Assembly (NCBI GenBank): GCA_046295175.1
Contig: JBKBNY010000010.1
Location: forward strand, 1-64,000
Length of the DNA stretch: 64,000 nt
Direction of reading: 5' to 3'
From: JALOLV01 sp046295175
GTDB taxonomy: Bacteria > Bacteroidota > Bacteroidia > Cytophagales > Spirosomataceae
Position 1 is the first letter of the stretch. Each line of letters opens with the position of its first letter. The notes beneath the pieces are model-generated. The model ran no database searches, was not told the origin of the DNA, and saw only the letters and a program-made list of their open reading frames with translations. Below are positions 1-9,203 of the stretch, piece by piece. Position numbers and translations under genes: made by a program.

Positions 1-3000
1 CATCAATCAATAACGCAACACCCTCTAATTCAGGTGTTTACACATTGACGGTAACTCTGAATGGCTGTACCACCACAGCTTCCACAAGCGTAAATGTAAA
101 ACCACTACCATCCGCTTCCGCATCTTCCAATTCACCGATTTGCGAGAATACAACATTGAATTTAAACGGAACTGGTACGGCTGGCTCAACCTATTTATGG
201 AGCGGAGTAAATGGGTTCAATTCGACTTTGCAGAATCCATCTATCAGTAATGCAACACCGACTAATTCAGGTGTTTATACATTGACGGTTACTTTGAATG
301 GTTGTACCACAACTGCTACCACAAGCGTAACCGTAAAACCACTACCAACGGCTTCCGCATCTTCCAATTCACCGATTTGTGAAAATACAACTTTGAATTT
401 AAACGGAACTGGTACGGCTGGCTCAACATACTCTTGGAGCGGAGTTAATGGATTTAATTCGACCTTGCAAAATCCTTCTATCAGCAATGCAACACCCTCT
501 AATTCAGGTGTTTATACATTGACTGTCACTCTAAATGGATGCACTGCAACTGCAACCACAAGTGTAACCATAAAACCTTTGCCAACGGCTTCCGCTTCAT
601 CTAATTCGCCGATTTGCGAGAATACAACATTGAATTTAAACGGAACTGGTACGGCTGGCTCAACATACTCTTGGAGCGGAGTTAATGGATTTAATTCGAC
701 CTTGCAAAATCCTTCTATCAACAATACAACACCCGCTAATTCAGGAATTTATACTTTGACAATTACTTTGAATGGCTGTACCACCACAGCTTCCACAAGC
801 GTGAATGTAAAACCTTTGCCAACGGCCTCCGCTTCATCCAATTCGCCAATTTGCGAGAATACAACATTGAATTTAAACGGAACTGGTACGGTTGGCTCAA
901 CATACTCTTGGAGCGGAGTAAATGGATTTAATTCTACCTTACAGAATCCATCTATCAGTAATGCAACACCTGCAATTTCAGGTGTTTATACATTGACTGT
1001 TACTCTAAATGGATGCACTGCAACTGCAACCACAAATGTAACCATAAAACCTTTGCCAACGGCTTCCGCTTCTTCCAATTCACCGATTTGTGAAAATACA
1101 ACTTTGAATTTAAATGGCAACGGAACGGCTGGCTCAACATACTCTTGGGCTGGAGTTAATGGATTTAATTCGACCTTGCAGAATCCATCAATCAATAACG
1201 CAACACCCTCTAATTCAGGTGTTTACACATTGACGGTAACTCTGAATGGCTGTACCACCACAGCTTCCACAAGCGTAAATGTAAAACCACTACCATCCGC
1301 TTCCGCTTCTTCCAATTCACCGATTTGCGAGAATACAACTTTGAATTTAAATGGAACTGGTACGGTTGGTTCAACATACTCTTGGAGCGGAGTAAATGGA
1401 TTTAATTCTACCTTACAGAATCCATCTATCAATAACGCAACACCATCTAATTCAGGTGTTTATACATTGACGGTTACTCTAAATGGATGCACTGCAACGG
1501 CTACCACAAGCGTGAATGTAAAACCACTACCAATGGCTTCCGCTTCATCCAATTCGCCAATTTGTGAAAATACAACGCTCAATCTTACTGGCAACGGTAC
1601 AGCTGGCTCGACTTTCTCGTGGAGCGGTGCTAACGGATTTAACTCGACTTTGCAGAATCCATCAATCAATAACGCAACGCCTGCAATGTCAGGTGTTTAC
1701 ACATTGACGGTTACTTTGAATGGCTGTACTTCTACCGCTACCACAAGTGTAACCGTAAAACCACTACCAACGGCTTCCGCTTCTTCCAATTCGCCGATTT
1801 GCGAGAATACAACTTTGAATTTAAATGGCAACGGAGCAGCTGGTTCGACTTTCTCTTGGAGCGGAGCAAATGGGTTTAATTCGACCTTGCAGAATCCATC
1901 AATCAATAACGCAACGCCTGCAATGTCAGGTGTTTACACATTGACGGTTACTTTGAATGGCTGTACTTCTACCGCTACCACAAGTGTAACCGTAAAACCT
2001 TTGCCAACCGCTTTCGCTTCTTCCAATTCTCCGATTTGCGAGAATACAACCCTCAATCTTACTGGCAACGGTACGGCTGGTTCAACATACTTTTGGAGCG
2101 GAGTAAATGGATTTAATTCGACCTTGCAAAATCCTTCTATCAGCAATGCAACACCTGCAATGTCAGGTGTTTATACTTTGACGGTTACTTTGAATGGCTG
2201 TATTTCTACCGCTACTACAAGCGTAAATGTAAAACCTTTACCAACCGCTTCCGCTTCTTCTAATTCTCCGATTTGCGAGAATACAACTTTGAATTTAAAC
2301 GGAACTGGTACGGCTGGCTCAACATACTCTTGGGCTGGAGTTAATGGATTTAACTCGACTTTGCAAAATCCTTCTATCAGCAATGCAACACCTACTAATT
2401 CAGGTGTTTATACTTTGACGGTTTCTCTGAATGGGTGTACTGCAACTGCTACCACAAGCGTAACCATAAAACCTTTGCCAACGGCTACTGCATCATCCAA
2501 TTCGCCGATTTGTGAAAATACAATACTAAATTTAAATGGCAACGGAACGGCTGGCTCGACTTTCTCGTGGAGCGGAGTTGATGGATTTAATTCAACCTTA
2601 CAGAATCCATCTATCAATAACACAACACCTTCAATGTCAGACATTTATACATTGACCGTTACTTTGAATGGATGTACGACAACGGCAACTACGAGCGTAA
2701 CCGTAAAACCTTTGCCAACGGCTTCGGCATCGTCTAATTCACCCATTTGCGAGAATACAACATTGACTTTAAACGGAACTGGAACCTCTGGCTCGGCTTA
2801 TTCGTGGAGCGGAGTTAATGGATTTAATTCGACTTTGCAGAATCCATCTATCAATAACGCAACACCATCTAATTCAGGAATTTATACTTTGACGGTCACT
2901 TTGAATGGCTGTACTACAACAGCTACTACAAGCGTAAATGTAAAACCTTTACCAACCGCTTCCGCTTCTTCTAATTCTCCGATTTGTGAAAATACGACCC

Positions 3001-6000
3001 TCAATCTTACTGGCAACGGTACGGCTGGTTCAACTTATTTGTGGAGCGGTGCTAACGGATTTAATTCGACTTTGCAAAATCCATCTATCAGCAGTGCAAC
3101 ACCTGCAATGTCAGGTGTTTATACTTTGACCGTTACCATGAATGGCTGTACTTCTACCGCTACCACAAATATCATAATCAGAGATTTACCAATTGCTTCG
3201 GCATCGTCAAATACTCCGATTTGTGAAGAACAGCCTCTAAACTTATCGGCAGTAACCAATTCTGGAGCCACCTATTCTTGGAATGGTCCAAATGGTTTCA
3301 ATTCGACTTTACAGAATCCTTCGATAACAAATACCACCGTTGGCAATTCGGGCATTTACTCGCTCACCGTGGCGTTTCCATCGGGTTGTTCGGCAAGTGC
3401 TACCACAAATATCATAATCAGAGATTTACCAATTGCTTCGGCATCGTCAAATACTCCGATTTGTGAAGAACAGCCTCTAAATTTATCGGCAGTAACCAAT
3501 TCTGGAGCCACCTATTCTTGGAATGGTCCAAATGGTTTCAATTCGACTTTACAGAATCCTTCGATAACAAATACCACCGTTGGCAATTCGGGCATTTACT
3601 CGCTCACCGTGGCGTTTCCATCGGGTTGTTCGGCAAGTGCTACCACAAATATAGTTGTCAAAAAGAAGCCTATTGCCAATGCTCTGAGCGATAGTCCACG
3701 CTGTGCGAGTCAGTCACTTCAACTCAATACAACTACCGAAAGCGGAGCAACTTACGCTTGGAGCGGTCCAAATGGCTTTGTTTCGACACTCCAAAATCCG
3801 CAGATTAATGACGTAAATCCAATAAATTCGGGCGTTTATCAAGTTATAGTCAACCTTAACGGGTGCCTCAATTCATCCACAACCAGTGTTATTGTTTATG
3901 AAAATCCCGCTGCAAATCCATCCAATAATTCACCTATTTGCGAAGAGCAATTACTCAATTTTACAGCCGAAAATGCAGGAGTTGGAGCTACCTATGCTTG
4001 GGTAGGTCCAAATTCGTTCAATTCATCGCTACAAAACCCATCTATCGCTACTACAACAAGCTCATTATCTGGCATTTATACATTAACAGTTAGTCAGAAT
4101 GGTTGTACTTCTACCGCCACAACTTCGGTAACTGTAAAACCAAAACCAAGTGTTTCGATTCCACCGATTTCACCTCTATGTGCCACCGAAAGTCTTAATT
4201 TATCGGCTAATGCGAGTATCGGCAGTACTTTTTCGTGGAATGGACCCAACGGATTCGTCTCAACCCTACAAAACCCAATTGTAACTAACACAAGTGTTAC
4301 ATCATCTGGGATTTATCAAGTAGCTGTCGATTTAAACGGTTGCTTGAATGTGGCTACAACCAACATTACGGTAAATCCTAAACCTGATGCAGTAGCAATG
4401 GCTAATTCGCCAATTTGTGAAACCGAAACCATCAATCTATCAGCCAACAACGCCGGTTTGGGTGCAATCTATGCTTGGACAGGCCCAAATGGTTTTAGTT
4501 CGAGCATCCAAAATCCGAACTTAAGTAATACAATCCCTTCTCAATCAGGCATTTACAGTTTATTAGTAACGCTTGGTTCGTGTACTTCAACAACGACTGT
4601 ACAAGTAATCATTCACCCAAAACCAACCCTTAATTTGCAAATACCGACTTGTGCGGCTAATCTTAAAACATATTCAGTCAATCTCACGGCTGCGGGCGGA
4701 GCGGTTACGAGTTCGGCTGGAACGGTGAATAATTTAGGAGCGAATAATTACTCAATTAGCGGAATCCCTGCCGAAACTAATATTATCATTACGGTCACAT
4801 CTGCCGAGGGTTGCATCACAAGTCAGAGTCTCACCGCTCCCGATTGTTCCTGCCCCGTGGTCATTGCCCCTGCGAGTGGCGGCAATCAAACCATCTGCGA
4901 GGGTCAACCTATTCCAGCCTTATCGGCAAGTGTAGGAGCCAACGAGGTTGTAGAATGGTTTAACACATCGGCAGGTGGAACGGCCATAACAATCGGAAAT
5001 ACGTTTACTCCAACCGAGACATTGGCGGGTACGTACACTTATTATACCCAGACTCGCAATACAATTACCGACTGTATCAGTTCAACTCGCACAGCTATTT
5101 CGCTTACCATCAAGCCAACCCCAATCGCCACGGCAACAAGCAACACTGCCGTTTGCGAAAACGATACTTTAAAACTATTTGGTAATTCGTCTTTAGTGGC
5201 TGTCACTTATTCGTGGACAGGTATCAACGGATTTAATTCTACTTTACAAAATCCCGAAATTACCAACCCAAATCCTTTACAATCAGGTATTTACACATTA
5301 ACTATTGTCTTGAATGGTTGTACTACTACCGCTACAACTTTGGTAACGGTGAAGCCGCTGCCAAGCGTTAATCCTACAAGCAATAGCCCCGTTTGCGAAG
5401 GTTTTTCGTTGAATTTATCGGTCAATGATACGCCATCAGCCACTTATTTGTGGACTGGTCCCGAAAGTTTTGTATCGAATTCAAGAATCGCTACGCTTAC
5501 CGACGCCAAGCCAATAAATTCAGGAATCTATACGATTACCGTTACGCTCAATGGTTGTGTTAATACTGCTACGGCATCCGTAACGGTTAATCCAAAACCA
5601 AGTCTTTCGGTGAATCCTCCCAAATGTTCAGTTGATTTATCAACTTATGCGGTGCGATATGCGACAAACATGAGCGGAATTTTGAGTACAACAGCCGGAA
5701 CAATCGTCAATGATAGTATTACAAATATTCCAGCAGGAACAAATATCAAATTGATTTTTACGACTTCGGCTGGATGTAAAGATTCGGTGAATATCAATGC
5801 TCCAGATTGCTTCTGTCCAACGCTCAATCCGCCGATTAGTTGGGGCGATACTACCACTTGCGAATTACAACCGAATCCGGCTTTGATTGCGGCGGTTGGT
5901 ACCAACGAAACCATTGACTGGTACGATGCCCCGACGGGTGGTAATCTGTTGGCTTCGTCAGCAACGCAATACATACCAACTCCGACGGCCATTGGCACGT

Positions 6001-9000
6001 ACATTTACTATGCTGAAACCCGCCGTAGCGACATCACGATTCGGACTTGTGTAAGCAGCACCCGAACTCCTATCAAACTGACAATCAAGCCATTACCAGC
6101 GATTGCTCCGCTATCAAATTCGCCAATTTGTCAAAAAGATACGGTAAAACTCAGCACTACGACCGTTTCGGGAGCGAGTTATGAATGGACAGGACCAAAT
6201 GGATTTAACTCGACCGAACAAAATCCGATTAGGCTTAATGCCGACGACACAATGGCTGGCACGTACGGTTTAAAAGTTACGCTCAATGGCTGTTTTATGG
6301 CAACAAATATCAATGTAGCAATCAAGCCCTTGCCGTTGATTAGTGCAAGTTCAAACGCCACTTCGGGCATTTGCGAGAGTGACACCTTAAAGATTGAAGC
6401 TCAACCAATCGGTACGGCATTAGGTACGTATCAATATGCTTGGCAAGGGCCAAATGGCTTCACTTCCACAACACAATCGGCTTCGATTTCACCAGCAAAT
6501 CCTTCACAATCAGGCATTTACACAATCACGAGTACGTTCGATGGTTGTACCGCAACGGCTACATCGAGTGTACTTATAAAACCATTGCCCAACGCCATCG
6601 CCAATAATACAAGTCCAGTTTGTGAGGGCGATAGTGTCATTCTCTCGGCTCCAGGAATCATTGGGGCAACTTACGAATGGTTTACGCCAAACGGTGTTTT
6701 GATTGGTTCGGGTAAAGAAGTAATTCTCAAAAACACAATCCCTTCGCAATCAGGCGATTACATCGTAAAAGTAACCGTAAATGCTTGTACCGATACCGCC
6801 AAAACCAATGTGATTATCAAACGAAAACCTGTCGTAAACGCTGCGGGTAGTATTGTTTGTGAGGGAGAGGGTATTCAATTAAATATTGTGCGAGATTCTA
6901 CCTCAACGCACACTTGGTTTGGACCAAACTCATTCAGTTCGACAGTCCAAAATCCAATCATTTCAAATGCAAATACTTTACAATCAGGCATTTACACAGT
7001 TTCATTATCGCTCAATCAATGTATCGCCGAAGATACCGCAATGGTAATCGTGAAGCCGCTACCAAACACCGTAGCGTTGAGTAATAGTCCAGTTTGCGAA
7101 AAAGATAAAATCAATCTAACTGCCGAAAATGCAGGAATCGGAGCAACGTATCTGTGGAATGGACCAAATGGATTCAATTCGACCCTTCAAAACCCAGTTA
7201 TTGATAGTGCAAAAATCAATAACGCCAGCATTTACACGCTCACCATTACGCTAAATGGTTGTACGCAAACCGATACGTCTCTGGTAAATGTAAAACTGCT
7301 ACCGCAATTCAATATCACGACAAATTCACCCGTCTGCGAAGCCGATACGATTCGCCTCAATTCAAGCTTTACAAATGCTGGCATTATGTATGCTTGGAGT
7401 GGCCCGAATAACTTCACAACAAACACCCAAAGCGTAATAATTGCAAATGCAAGCAATTCAAATTCAGGCATTTATGTACTAACCGTTACGCAAAATGGGT
7501 GTTCGAAATCAGACACCACAAACATAAATGTAAAACCAAAACCATTGGCTCAAATTTTATCAAATAGCCCAATTTGTGAGGGCGATACGCTCAATCTTAC
7601 GGCTGCCAATGCGGGTTTGGGGGCGATTTATTTGTGGAATGGGGCAAATAGTTTTACATCCAATTTGCAAAATCCAACGATTCGAGATTTCAAAGCAAAT
7701 CAAGCAGGGCAGTACATTTTGCAAGTTTCGCTCGATGGCTGTGTAGAATACGATACCGTAAATGTGGTTTTCAAGCCATTGCCAACTTTAAACCTGACCT
7801 CAAACTCGCCAGTTTGTGTGGGCGATACGATAAAACTTTTTACCCTCCCCATCGGGGGAGGGCAGGGTGGGGTATCTTACACTTGGAGTGGCCCCGATAG
7901 CTTTACGTCTAACGTCCAAAATCCGATGATTTTAAATGCCCAATTATCACAATCGGGTATTTATCAAGTTACGGCAGTTTTGGATGGATGTTTCAAAAAT
8001 GATTCACTGAATGTATCGGTCAAACCCTTGCCAATCGCCAGGGCTTTATCGAATAGTCCTATTTGTGAGGGAGAATCCCTACAACTCAATGCTGCCAATG
8101 CCGGTGCGGGTGCTACTTACGAGTGGGCAGGCGAAGACGGTTTTAGCTCCATCGAACAAAGCCCCTTAATCACCAACACAAAACCTTCACAATCGGGCAA
8201 ATACATCTTAAAAGTAACCTTAGATGATTGCGTTGTAACCGATACGATTGATGTATTGATAAATCCCAAACCAACGCTAAAAATAGATTCGGCAAAATGT
8301 ACCTCCGACCTCAAAAAATACAATATTTATTTCGCTGCCTCTGGCGGCATCGTTAGTTCGTCGGCTGGTATTGTGGGGATTGGAATCATTACCGAAGTTC
8401 CGAAAGATTCGTCGATGGTGCGTGTAAAAGTAACGACCACTGCGGGTTGTGAGGTCTTTTTTGATGTAACTCCCCCCGACTGTAACTGCCCCGTGATTGA
8501 GGCCGCAGTCAGTCTTGGTGATAGTACGATTTGTAAAGATAAGGCTATTACTGCTTTACGTGTAAGGGTCGAAAATCGCCAAACAGCTGATTGGTACGAT
8601 GCTCCAACGGGTGGTAATAAGGTCTTTACAGGATTGAGCTTCACCCCTACTCAAGCCGATACGTTTTATATAGAAGCTCGTGATACTATAAGCAATTGTA
8701 AAAGCACTACAAGAACAGTTATTAAACTGATTATCAACGAAATACCAATTTTCGATTTAAAAGCTACACCTTCTACTTGCTTGGGTTCGGATGTGCAGAA
8801 TAACGGAAAAATCGAAATTTTGAATCTACTTCACGGTAGTAAATTTGACTATTCAGAAGGAACAACTTACACGGGCAATGCCACTCATCAAACTGCTACG
8901 ACGATTGCTGGCGATAGGATTTTATTGAACAATCTACCCAATATCGCCAAGACATTCACGGTTAGAGTATTCAATGATTCGGGATGTTTTACCGATAAAA

Positions 9001-9086
9001 CCATCGAATTGCCCAAAACTGATTGCCAATGCCCGACAAACGTCTGTTTACCGTTTGAAGTCAAGAAAACCAAAAGTGGTCGGTAG
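1..9086 (+). CDS. Giant secreted Ig-like repeat protein (5' partial)
   Basis: The reading frame is open from the first bases of the window, so the N-terminus and signal peptide lie outside; the first possible start (TTG at 45) is not a real start. I count about 30 Ig-like repeats of roughly 79 residues, each with a PICE cysteine motif, a W-x-G-xx-F core, an SGxYTLTV strand and a second cysteine in NGC. Three Ig_7-type domains (CHU_C-associated; DWYDAPTGGN-like motif) are interspersed, each preceded by a module ending in PDCxCP. The last residues are CPTNVCLPFEVKKTKSGR, not a canonical T9SS sorting domain, although a Cys-rich basic tail may serve a similar role. Family knowledge suggests a surface adhesin or gliding/biofilm protein; the specific ligand is unknown. 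The first 13 repeats are nearly identical at DNA level. Confidence 0.85.
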   Translation, partial: SINNATPSNSGVYTLTVTLNGCTTTASTSVNVKPLPSASASSNSPICENTTLNLNGTGTAGSTYLWSGVNGFNSTLQNPSISNATPTNSGVYTLTVTLNGCTTTATTSVTVKPLPTASASSNSPICENTTLNLNGTGTAGSTYSWSGVNGFNSTLQNPSISNATPSNSGVYTLTVTLNGCTATATTSVTIKPLPTASASSNSPICENTTLNLNGTGTAGSTYSWSGVNGFNSTLQNPSINNTTPANSGIYTLTITLNGCTTTASTSVNVKPLPTASASSNSPICENTTLNLNGTGTVGSTYSWSGVNGFNSTLQNPSISNATPAISGVYTLTVTLNGCTATATTNVTIKPLPTASASSNSPICENTTLNLNGNGTAGSTYSWAGVNGFNSTLQNPSINNATPSNSGVYTLTVTLNGCTTTASTSVNVKPLPSASASSNSPICENTTLNLNGTGTVGSTYSWSGVNGFNSTLQNPSINNATPSNSGVYTLTVTLNGCTATATTSVNVKPLPMASASSNSPICENTTLNLTGNGTAGSTFSWSGANGFNSTLQNPSINNATPAMSGVYTLTVTLNGCTSTATTSVTVKPLPTASASSNSPICENTTLNLNGNGAAGSTFSWSGANGFNSTLQNPSINNATPAMSGVYTLTVTLNGCTSTATTSVTVKPLPTAFASSNSPICENTTLNLTGNGTAGSTYFWSGVNGFNSTLQNPSISNATPAMSGVYTLTVTLNGCISTATTSVNVKPLPTASASSNSPICENTTLNLNGTGTAGSTYSWAGVNGFNSTLQNPSISNATPTNSGVYTLTVSLNGCTATATTSVTIKPLPTATASSNSPICENTILNLNGNGTAGSTFSWSGVDGFNSTLQNPSINNTTPSMSDIYTLTVTLNGCTTTATTSVTVKPLPTASASSNSPICENTTLTLNGTGTSGSAYSWSGVNGFNSTLQNPSINNATPSNSGIYTLTVTLNGCTTTATTSVNVKPLPTASASSNSPICENTTLNLTGNGTAGSTYLWSGANGFNSTLQNPSISSATPAMSGVYTLTVTMNGCTSTATTNIIIRDLPIASASSNTPICEEQPLNLSAVTNSGATYSWNGPNGFNSTLQNPSITNTTVGNSGIYSLTVAFPSGCSASATTNIIIRDLPIASASSNTPICEEQPLNLSAVTNSGATYSWNGPNGFNSTLQNPSITNTTVGNSGIYSLTVAFPSGCSASATTNIVVKKKPIANALSDSPRCASQSLQLNTTTESGATYAWSGPNGFVSTLQNPQINDVNPINSGVYQVIVNLNGCLNSSTTSVIVYENPAANPSNNSPICEEQLLNFTAENAGVGATYAWVGPNSFNSSLQNPSIATTTSSLSGIYTLTVSQNGCTSTATTSVTVKPKPSVSIPPISPLCATESLNLSANASIGSTFSWNGPNGFVSTLQNPIVTNTSVTSSGIYQVAVDLNGCLNVATTNITVNPKPDAVAMANSPICETETINLSANNAGLGAIYAWTGPNGFSSSIQNPNLSNTIPSQSGIYSLLVTLGSCTSTTTVQVIIHPKPTLNLQIPTCAANLKTYSVNLTAAGGAVTSSAGTVNNLGANNYSISGIPAETNIIITVTSAEGCITSQSLTAPDCSCPVVIAPASGGNQTICEGQPIPALSASVGANEVVEWFNTSAGGTAITIGNTFTPTETLAGTYTYYTQTRNTITDCISSTRTAISLTIKPTPIATATSNTAVCENDTLKLFGNSSLVAVTYSWTGINGFNSTLQNPEITNPNPLQSGIYTLTIVLNGCTTTATTLVTVKPLPSVNPTSNSPVCEGFSLNLSVNDTPSATYLWTGPESFVSNSRIATLTDAKPINSGIYTITVTLNGCVNTATASVTVNPKPSLSVNPPKCSVDLSTYAVRYATNMSGILSTTAGTIVNDSITNIPAGTNIKLIFTTSAGCKDSVNINAPDCFCPTLNPPISWGDTTTCELQPNPALIAAVGTNETIDWYDAPTGGNLLASSATQYIPTPTAIGTYIYYAETRRSDITIRTCVSSTRTPIKLTIKPLPAIAPLSNSPICQKDTVKLSTTTVSGASYEWTGPNGFNSTEQNPIRLNADDTMAGTYGLKVTLNGCFMATNINVAIKPLPLISASSNATSGICESDTLKIEAQPIGTALGTYQYAWQGPNGFTSTTQSASISPANPSQSGIYTITSTFDGCTATATSSVLIKPLPNAIANNTSPVCEGDSVILSAPGIIGATYEWFTPNGVLIGSGKEVILKNTIPSQSGDYIVKVTVNACTDTAKTNVIIKRKPVVNAAGSIVCEGEGIQLNIVRDSTSTHTWFGPNSFSSTVQNPIISNANTLQSGIYTVSLSLNQCIAEDTAMVIVKPLPNTVALSNSPVCEKDKINLTAENAGIGATYLWNGPNGFNSTLQNPVIDSAKINNASIYTLTITLNGCTQTDTSLVNVKLLPQFNITTNSPVCEADTIRLNSSFTNAGIMYAWSGPNNFTTNTQSVIIANASNSNSGIYVLTVTQNGCSKSDTTNINVKPKPLAQILSNSPICEGDTLNLTAANAGLGAIYLWNGANSFTSNLQNPTIRDFKANQAGQYILQVSLDGCVEYDTVNVVFKPLPTLNLTSNSPVCVGDTIKLFTLPIGGGQGGVSYTWSGPDSFTSNVQNPMILNAQLSQSGIYQVTAVLDGCFKNDSLNVSVKPLPIARALSNSPICEGESLQLNAANAGAGATYEWAGEDGFSSIEQSPLITNTKPSQSGKYILKVTLDDCVVTDTIDVLINPKPTLKIDSAKCTSDLKKYNIYFAASGGIVSSSAGIVGIGIITEVPKDSSMVRVKVTTTAGCEVFFDVTPPDCNCPVIEAAVSLGDSTICKDKAITALRVRVENRQTADWYDAPTGGNKVFTGLSFTPTQADTFYIEARDTISNCKSTTRTVIKLIINEIPIFDLKATPSTCLGSDVQNNGKIEILNLLHGSKFDYSEGTTYTGNATHQTATTIAGDRILLNNLPNIAKTFTVRVFNDSGCFTDKTIELPKTDCQCPTNVCLPFEVKKTKSGR
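111..3191 (+). repeat. 13 tandem 237-bp coding repeats
   Basis: Thirteen head-to-tail 79-codon units begin at SASASSNSP (111) and end before IASASSNTP (3192). The period is exact and differences are few: S/T/M at the first residue, NGTGT versus TGNGT in the loop, STY versus STF, and SNAT versus NNAT. Variants recur in mosaic combinations, which suggests unequal crossing-over or gene conversion. Copy number may be unreliable if the assembly used short reads. Confidence 0.95.
3159..3638 (+). repeat. 240-bp direct duplication with one mismatch
   Basis: Bases 3159-3398 and 3399-3638 are identical apart from C at 3242 versus T at 3482, a synonymous change (AAC/AAT). The unit is 80 codons rather than the 79 of the upstream array, and encodes an Ig-like repeat with an extra residue (AFPSGC instead of TLNGC). 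The near-identity implies a very recent duplication. Confidence 0.95.
7843..7873 (+). repeat. GC-rich REP-like hairpin inside the Ig gene
   Basis: An 8-bp stem CCCTCCCC/GGGGAGGG with loop ATCG (7843-7862) is followed by a G-rich tail ending GGTGGGGTA. It is read in frame as LPIGGGQGG, in a loop where sibling Ig repeats have about three fewer residues. The layout matches the hairpin in the yyaL-like gene (46924) and the array at 51.5-51.9 kb. Confidence 0.7.
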
Positions 9087-9203
9087 ATTGCAAAAAACAA
9101 TCGTTTTATCTACAAATTGGCGGCCCAAAACATAGCCAATGCGTTTTTTGTTTAGTTTTGAAAAGCATTTTGTTTATCAAAACTAATCAACGAACCGTAA
9201 CGC

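Noticed and set aside
275..2644. A ladder of eight or nine minus-strand ORFs of about 70 codons
   Set aside because: They are reverse-strand shadows of the 237-bp repeats, appear with the same period, and have no independent start signals.
111..3191. CRISPR-like or satellite array
   Set aside because: The repeats are 237 bp without unique spacers and keep a single open frame with Ig-domain signatures.
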